A stretch of 64,000 nucleotides of DNA from Candidatus Bathyarchaeia archaeon. Its GTDB lineage: Archaea > Thermoproteota > Bathyarchaeia > Bathyarchaeales > Bathyarchaeaceae. The DNA is taken from assembly GCA_035283685.1 (NCBI GenBank), contig DATETJ010000008.1, positions 1 to 64,000 of the forward strand, written 5' to 3'. Positions 60,730-64,000 of the stretch are shown piece by piece (positions within the stretch are counted from its first letter, which is position 1; each line of letters begins with the position of its first letter). The translations under genes were made by a program, and so were the position numbers. The notes under the pieces are model-generated. The model was not told the origin of the DNA. It searched no databases and was given only the letters and a program-made list of their open reading frames with translations.

Positions 60730-60888
60730 TCAGTCGTTTGTTCCTTCGTAAACTAATTCTTCCACTTTCTTTGCTGCTGCCTCGTCGTCTGCCTCAATAG
60801 TTTCGACTCCGATAAGACGAAAGCCACTCAGAAGGTACTTGTCCCCAACCATTACCATGTCCAAGGTAGCTGCCCTCTTTGAAATCAT
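60730..60888 (-). pseudogene. truncated V/A-type ATP synthase subunit F-like gene
   Basis: From ATG 60888, 52 residues read MISKRAATLDMVMVGDKYLL, then SGFRLIGVETIEADDEAAA, which resembles the first half of subunit F (GDxxTxxGFRLAGV). Family members are about 100 residues, and the second half is missing: it ends VYEGTND then TGA. No other ATPase gene is near. A 5' start further up (60984) would run through the promoter. Confidence 0.5.
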
Positions 60889-60910
60889 GGAGCTGTAATT
60901 TGGCGTGAAG

Positions 60911-60921
60911 TAATATAAAAA
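60911..60921 (-). promoter_or_regulatory. TATA-like box upstream of the subunit F-like remnant
   Basis: On the minus strand TTTTATATTAC lies about 25 bases before ATG 60888. This suggests the remnant could still be transcribed and supports the short start. Confidence 0.4.
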
Positions 60922-61037
60922 CGAGGGATATTTAAAGATGATAGGATTCAAAAAAATTGGAAATATTGCATGATTTTCAGTCAACCGCTCATTTTTTATG
61001 TTGCCCAGAGGTTGTCTTCTTTTGAGCCGGTTCCAAG

Positions 61038-61913
61038 TTGCTTAGCTCACTGCGAAGCTACGTTGAAGTGGCAAAACCTAGAATTGTCCTCCTGCTCGTG
61101 TTCACCTCTGCAGTTGCGATGGCTGTGGCTGCGGCTTCAAGTTCTACTGCATTGCCGTACGAAGCGTGGGCTCTTGCGCTAATCGGTATAGCCGCAGGGT
61201 GCGCCGGCTGCAACGCTGTCACCTCTTACATCGACAGAGACATAGACTCAATCATGGTCAGAACAAAAAAGAGACCTTTGCCTTCTCGAAAGATCGATCC
61301 GCCTAAGAAAGCCCTCTATCTTGGCATATTTCTCATTATGGTGTCTCTTCTTGTGGCTGGTCTACGGAACTATCTGTCTTTCATCGCCGTTGCGTTAGGG
61401 GTTCTTGACAATGTTGTGGTCTACAGCCTTCTGCTCAAGAGGAGAGACCCGTTGAACATAATTCTGGGCGGAATTAGCGGAGGCTTGCCCGTCATATACG
61501 GCTGGGCCTACACAACCAATAGCATCAACCTTATGGCAGTTTTGATGGCTGCTATCGTGATTGTTTGGACGCCAAATCACATTTGGAGCCTAGCCTTAAG
61601 GTTCAAAGAAGACTACCAAAAAGTCAACGTGCCAATGCTGCCCGCGATTGTTGAGGAAAAAGTGGCTATCAGATTTATTGTGGCAACATCTATGCTCTTG
61701 GTGATTCTTTCGCTGGCACTTTTCTTTATGGGGGTTTTCCAATCGTTCTACTTGCTGGTCGCACTTTCTCTGGGAACGGTAACAACTGCAATCAACCTTT
61801 GGCTATTCTTCAAACCTACACGAAGAGCGGCATGGTTTGTATTCAAATTCTCCAGTCCATACTTAGCCGTTATTTTTCTCGCAATGATGATAGACGTTGT
61901 CTTGCGGTACTGA
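61038..61913 (+). CDS. ctaB: protoheme IX farnesyltransferase (heme O synthase)
   Basis: A 291-residue UbiA-superfamily protein with about 9 transmembrane helices. The first Asp motif is NAVTSYIDRDIDSIMVRTKK, followed by RPLPSRKI; WTPNHIWSLALRFKEDY is specific to CtaB/heme O synthases. Heme O is needed for haem-copper oxidases, but none is in this window; together with the CuA proteins it suggests such a chain or its remnant. Start TTG 61038. Confidence 0.88.
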   Translation: MLSSLRSYVEVAKPRIVLLLVFTSAVAMAVAAASSSTALPYEAWALALIGIAAGCAGCNAVTSYIDRDIDSIMVRTKKRPLPSRKIDPPKKALYLGIFLIMVSLLVAGLRNYLSFIAVALGVLDNVVVYSLLLKRRDPLNIILGGISGGLPVIYGWAYTTNSINLMAVLMAAIVIVWTPNHIWSLALRFKEDYQKVNVPMLPAIVEEKVAIRFIVATSMLLVILSLALFFMGVFQSFYLLVALSLGTVTTAINLWLFFKPTRRAAWFVFKFSSPYLAVIFLAMMIDVVLRY

Positions 61914-61925
61914 GCGAACCGCGCT

Positions 61926-63470
61926 TTAGGTTTGCATTGTCTTTTTTAGTCCTAGGAAAATGTTCTTTTGTCGTTCCATGCCCTTGTACGCGTTTACTGT
62001 AAAGAGCGCATAAACAGCGCCTATAAGAATAGCATATGCAAGGTTCTCGGTTCCAAACCCTTCAACCAAGTACCCTAGAGACAGAAGCAAACCTGTAGAA
62101 AGATGACAGATTATGGTTGAAACATTAGCAGGAATCAATTCAAAGGAACTTGAATGATGTTTGAGCGCATATCTAATTGCCTTCAACGCCAGAGGTAGTG
62201 TGGCAAGCCCAAGCAAGGTGTAAACTGGCAGTATTCTGATAAGAACCCCTATGGCTACGACCACATAAGTTCCTAGCATTATAGCCGCGTATCCGTAAGC
62301 CGCTTTGCCTCTACCTAGCCGAACCACCAGTGTGTTCTTGCCAACAGCTTTGTCAGCTGCGTAGTCGGGAAACTCGTTAATGTACACAACGGCAGCGATG
62401 AGCAGCGAGACAGGAATTGAAGCAATCAAAGGTTCAGTTGCCAATATTCGAGTCTGGACATAAAAAGACCCCGCAGTCAGCAACATTCCAAAGTTCAGTC
62501 CGATCAGGAGCTCTCCAACTCCTCTGCCAGCCCAGTTGACATGAGGAGCCACGTAGAAAAACCCTGAAATCAAACCTATCAGTCCTAAGAGCAACACGAC
62601 AGGTCCAACTGTCCACGTCAAGTAGAGACCGATTGAAATGCCAAGAGCATACAAAAGCAAAGCTTCAGACAACACTTCAAGCGGCGTCATGAGTCCCAAC
62701 TGAATCATCCTGCTGCCTCCGCTGAACGGTCTCACAAACTCTCGGTTTACTTCGTCGTTGCCGCTCGTGTAGTCAAAATAATCGTTTATGACATTGGTGC
62801 CGGCGTGAAGACAAAGTCCTCCCAAAAGTGTCAACAGGAAAAAGGTAAAGTCAAACGCGCCGTTCCTTACCCATGCAATTGATGTCCCTAAGAGAATCGA
62901 AACAATTGTTGCAGTGAAAAAAGCCCCTCTGAGCTCAAGTCCCCAAAGCTTTAGCTTATGTCCAAGCTTGGGAAACTCGCTTTCCGCAACTCTATTTTGC
63001 GCAAACTCTAACACCGTAGGGGGAAGCCCCTGCACAATCTCATTGAAAACACGATACTTCACAACGGTGGGAACAACTTTTACACAGTCCAGCACACCCA
63101 AATTCCCGGTGTCGTTTAAGTACTTGACAACTGGCGATTTTTCAGCCAAAGACTTGAAAGCCCGATTCTTCTCATCACCCTCCTTGACAAGGAATGCGCG
63201 TCCTGTGACTTCAACTTCGCTCGAGTCGTTAACGCCGCCGGTACGCTTCGAGATCAATAAGGAAATCGAGGGATTATGAGTTATCTGCAGAGTCTTTGGG
63301 TCACCCTTCATTGTGGCTAAATAGACGTTCAAGTTTTCATCGCTCCAGTAATGCATCATCCTAGAGCGTATATCAACGCCAGAAGCTGTGGCTACAACGG
63401 CGCAGTCAATGTTGTTCAATACAGATAGGATTTCTTCTTTGGTGTGAGATTGCTGCAACTCGGAGGTCAC
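61926..63470 (-). CDS. flavin-split-barrel/UbiA (MenA-type) prenyltransferase fusion
   Basis: A 514-residue protein. Residues about 1-150 form a pyridoxamine-5'-phosphate-oxidase-like FMN split barrel (CAVVATASGVDIRSRMMHYW). Residues about 180-510 form a MenA-like prenyltransferase, with NVINDYFDYTSGND and a second motif NEFPDYAADKAVGKNTLVVRLG. So a quinone head-group prenylation step is linked to a flavin or F420 domain. It converges on ctaB, with a gap of 12 bases. Confidence 0.83.
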   Translation of the reverse strand: MTSELQQSHTKEEILSVLNNIDCAVVATASGVDIRSRMMHYWSDENLNVYLATMKGDPKTLQITHNPSISLLISKRTGGVNDSSEVEVTGRAFLVKEGDEKNRAFKSLAEKSPVVKYLNDTGNLGVLDCVKVVPTVVKYRVFNEIVQGLPPTVLEFAQNRVAESEFPKLGHKLKLWGLELRGAFFTATIVSILLGTSIAWVRNGAFDFTFFLLTLLGGLCLHAGTNVINDYFDYTSGNDEVNREFVRPFSGGSRMIQLGLMTPLEVLSEALLLYALGISIGLYLTWTVGPVVLLLGLIGLISGFFYVAPHVNWAGRGVGELLIGLNFGMLLTAGSFYVQTRILATEPLIASIPVSLLIAAVVYINEFPDYAADKAVGKNTLVVRLGRGKAAYGYAAIMLGTYVVVAIGVLIRILPVYTLLGLATLPLALKAIRYALKHHSSSFELIPANVSTIICHLSTGLLLSLGYLVEGFGTENLAYAILIGAVYALFTVNAYKGMERQKNIFLGLKKTMQT

Positions 63471-63553
63471 CTACGAGGCATTCTCATACTTGAAAATATA
63501 GTATAGGCTAAATAGGTTTTCGATTAACCACGAAACAACAAGACCAGCCACAT

Positions 63554-64000
63554 TCAGTGGTTAACGTTGACAGTGATGAAGTGTGGCCCTTTCCAATAAA
63601 CCATCTTGCGCGCTTTCACCTTGATCAAAACCTCGGTTGATTCCTTCTGTGCATATTGAGCTGAAAACTGCATCTCGCGAATTACAGGATACTTTTGGTA
63701 AAAACTTCTGAAGATCCTAGCCAATCTTTCATCTTGGCTGATCCCAAAGGGGTGAAACGCCGCCTCAACTACAGCTTCGCCTTGCACCATGACGCCGCGA
63801 TTTTCAAACGGGTTGTCAGGGTCTCTTACATCAACTGTCAGACACACCTTTGGATTAAACTTGATGTTCTCTATCTTCTTGGATCCTGAATGGGTGAAGA
63901 CAAAGGCTTCCCTGCTTTCTTCATCAAATACGAAAAACATTGGCGTTATATGCGGTTGATTGTTCCTGTCCGTAGTGCAGAAATAGGCGAAATGTGTATC
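63554..64000 (-). CDS. pyridoxamine 5'-phosphate oxidase-like flavin/F420-binding protein (partial)
   Basis: The frame continues past the window edge; 149 residues are visible, starting DTHFAYFCTTDRNNQPHITP. The core SGSKKIENIKFNPKVCLTVD and the C-terminal strand KARKMVYWKGPHFITV fit the split-barrel family that binds FMN or F420. It is upstream of, and in line with, the flavin-UbiA fusion, which carries a similar domain at its N-terminus. Confidence 0.78.
   Translation of the reverse strand, partial: DTHFAYFCTTDRNNQPHITPMFFVFDEESREAFVFTHSGSKKIENIKFNPKVCLTVDVRDPDNPFENRGVMVQGEAVVEAAFHPFGISQDERLARIFRSFYQKYPVIREMQFSAQYAQKESTEVLIKVKARKMVYWKGPHFITVNVNH

Noticed and set aside
1-64000. CRISPR array, rRNA operon, insertion sequence with transposase, or prophage
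   Set aside because: I looked for regularly spaced repeats, rRNA-like stretches, transposase or integrase motifs and virion genes on both strands and found none.

Overview
The window reads as a chromosomal segment of an archaeon of the TACK group (Thermoproteota), most like Bathyarchaeia or a relative of Nitrososphaeria. Supporting genes are ribosomal protein L40e, the C/D-box sRNP pair FlpA and Nop5, Trm1, an NFACT/RqcH protein, archaeal RNase HII, coenzyme F420 ligase CofE, a geranylgeranyl reductase, a polyprenyl synthase and CCG-domain heterodisulfide reductase subunits. TATA-like boxes and short leaders precede several genes. The lineage is inferred; no rRNA operon is present.

Layout. 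0-4.6 kb: end of a GTPase-like gene, a small zinc-ribbon protein, a B12-binding-type radical SAM enzyme, a truncated RibD-like remnant, L40e, tRNA-Val, a GC-rich structured element and tRNA-Phe. 4.7-11.1 kb: two secreted proteins, a 1473-residue subtilase with three C-terminal repeats and a seven-repeat propeller-like protein ending in a dockerin. 11.2-21.4 kb: a DUF401 carrier, an acetyltransferase, tRNA-Gly(GCC), an MtnA-type isomerase with a disrupted 5' end, an HTH-phosphoribosyltransferase, a tyrosine phosphatase, an enoyl-CoA hydratase, three consecutive CBS-domain proteins and RqcH. 21.4-28.9 kb: methylmalonyl-CoA epimerase, a collagen-like protein, biotin ligase, both class I fumarase subunits and a thiol:fumarate-reductase-like pair (TfrA/TfrB). 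28.9-37.2 kb: an anchored metallopeptidase and RNA-processing and information genes, then CofE. 37.2-38.1 kb: a gene-poor stretch with repeats and one micro-ORF. 38.1-48.4 kb: PyrD/PyrK, tRNA-Gly(UCC), an AlkD-like protein, aspartase, a MoeB/ThiF-type E1, membrane proteins, a polyprenyl synthase, a ThiI-like PP-loop enzyme and a small protein sharing a domain with the E1.

The most unusual part is 48.5-63.5 kb, a redox island. HdrA-HdrC-HdrB face a four-gene operon made of a 131-residue protein, a CuA-cupredoxin fused to a NosR/NapH-like membrane iron-sulfur protein, a separate CuA protein whose signal segment carries an in-frame TAG, and a cupredoxin-NirK-like copper oxidoreductase. Beyond lie a second HdrC-HdrB pair without HdrA, a decayed complex I subunit N gene, a truncated ATPase subunit F-like gene, heme O synthase and a flavin-barrel/MenA-type prenyltransferase fusion. 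HdrA ends in an MvhD-like domain that has lost all its cluster cysteines.

Taken together, an anaerobic protein-degrading life is plausible: secreted peptidases feed amino acids, aspartase and fumarase make fumarate, and a Tfr-like enzyme reduces it. Alongside are copper and quinone components and decayed respiratory genes, which suggest a rebuilt electron-transport chain. A family of dispersed hairpin repeats (four copies) and a separate imperfect 43-base repeat (two copies) occupy the gene-poor gaps.
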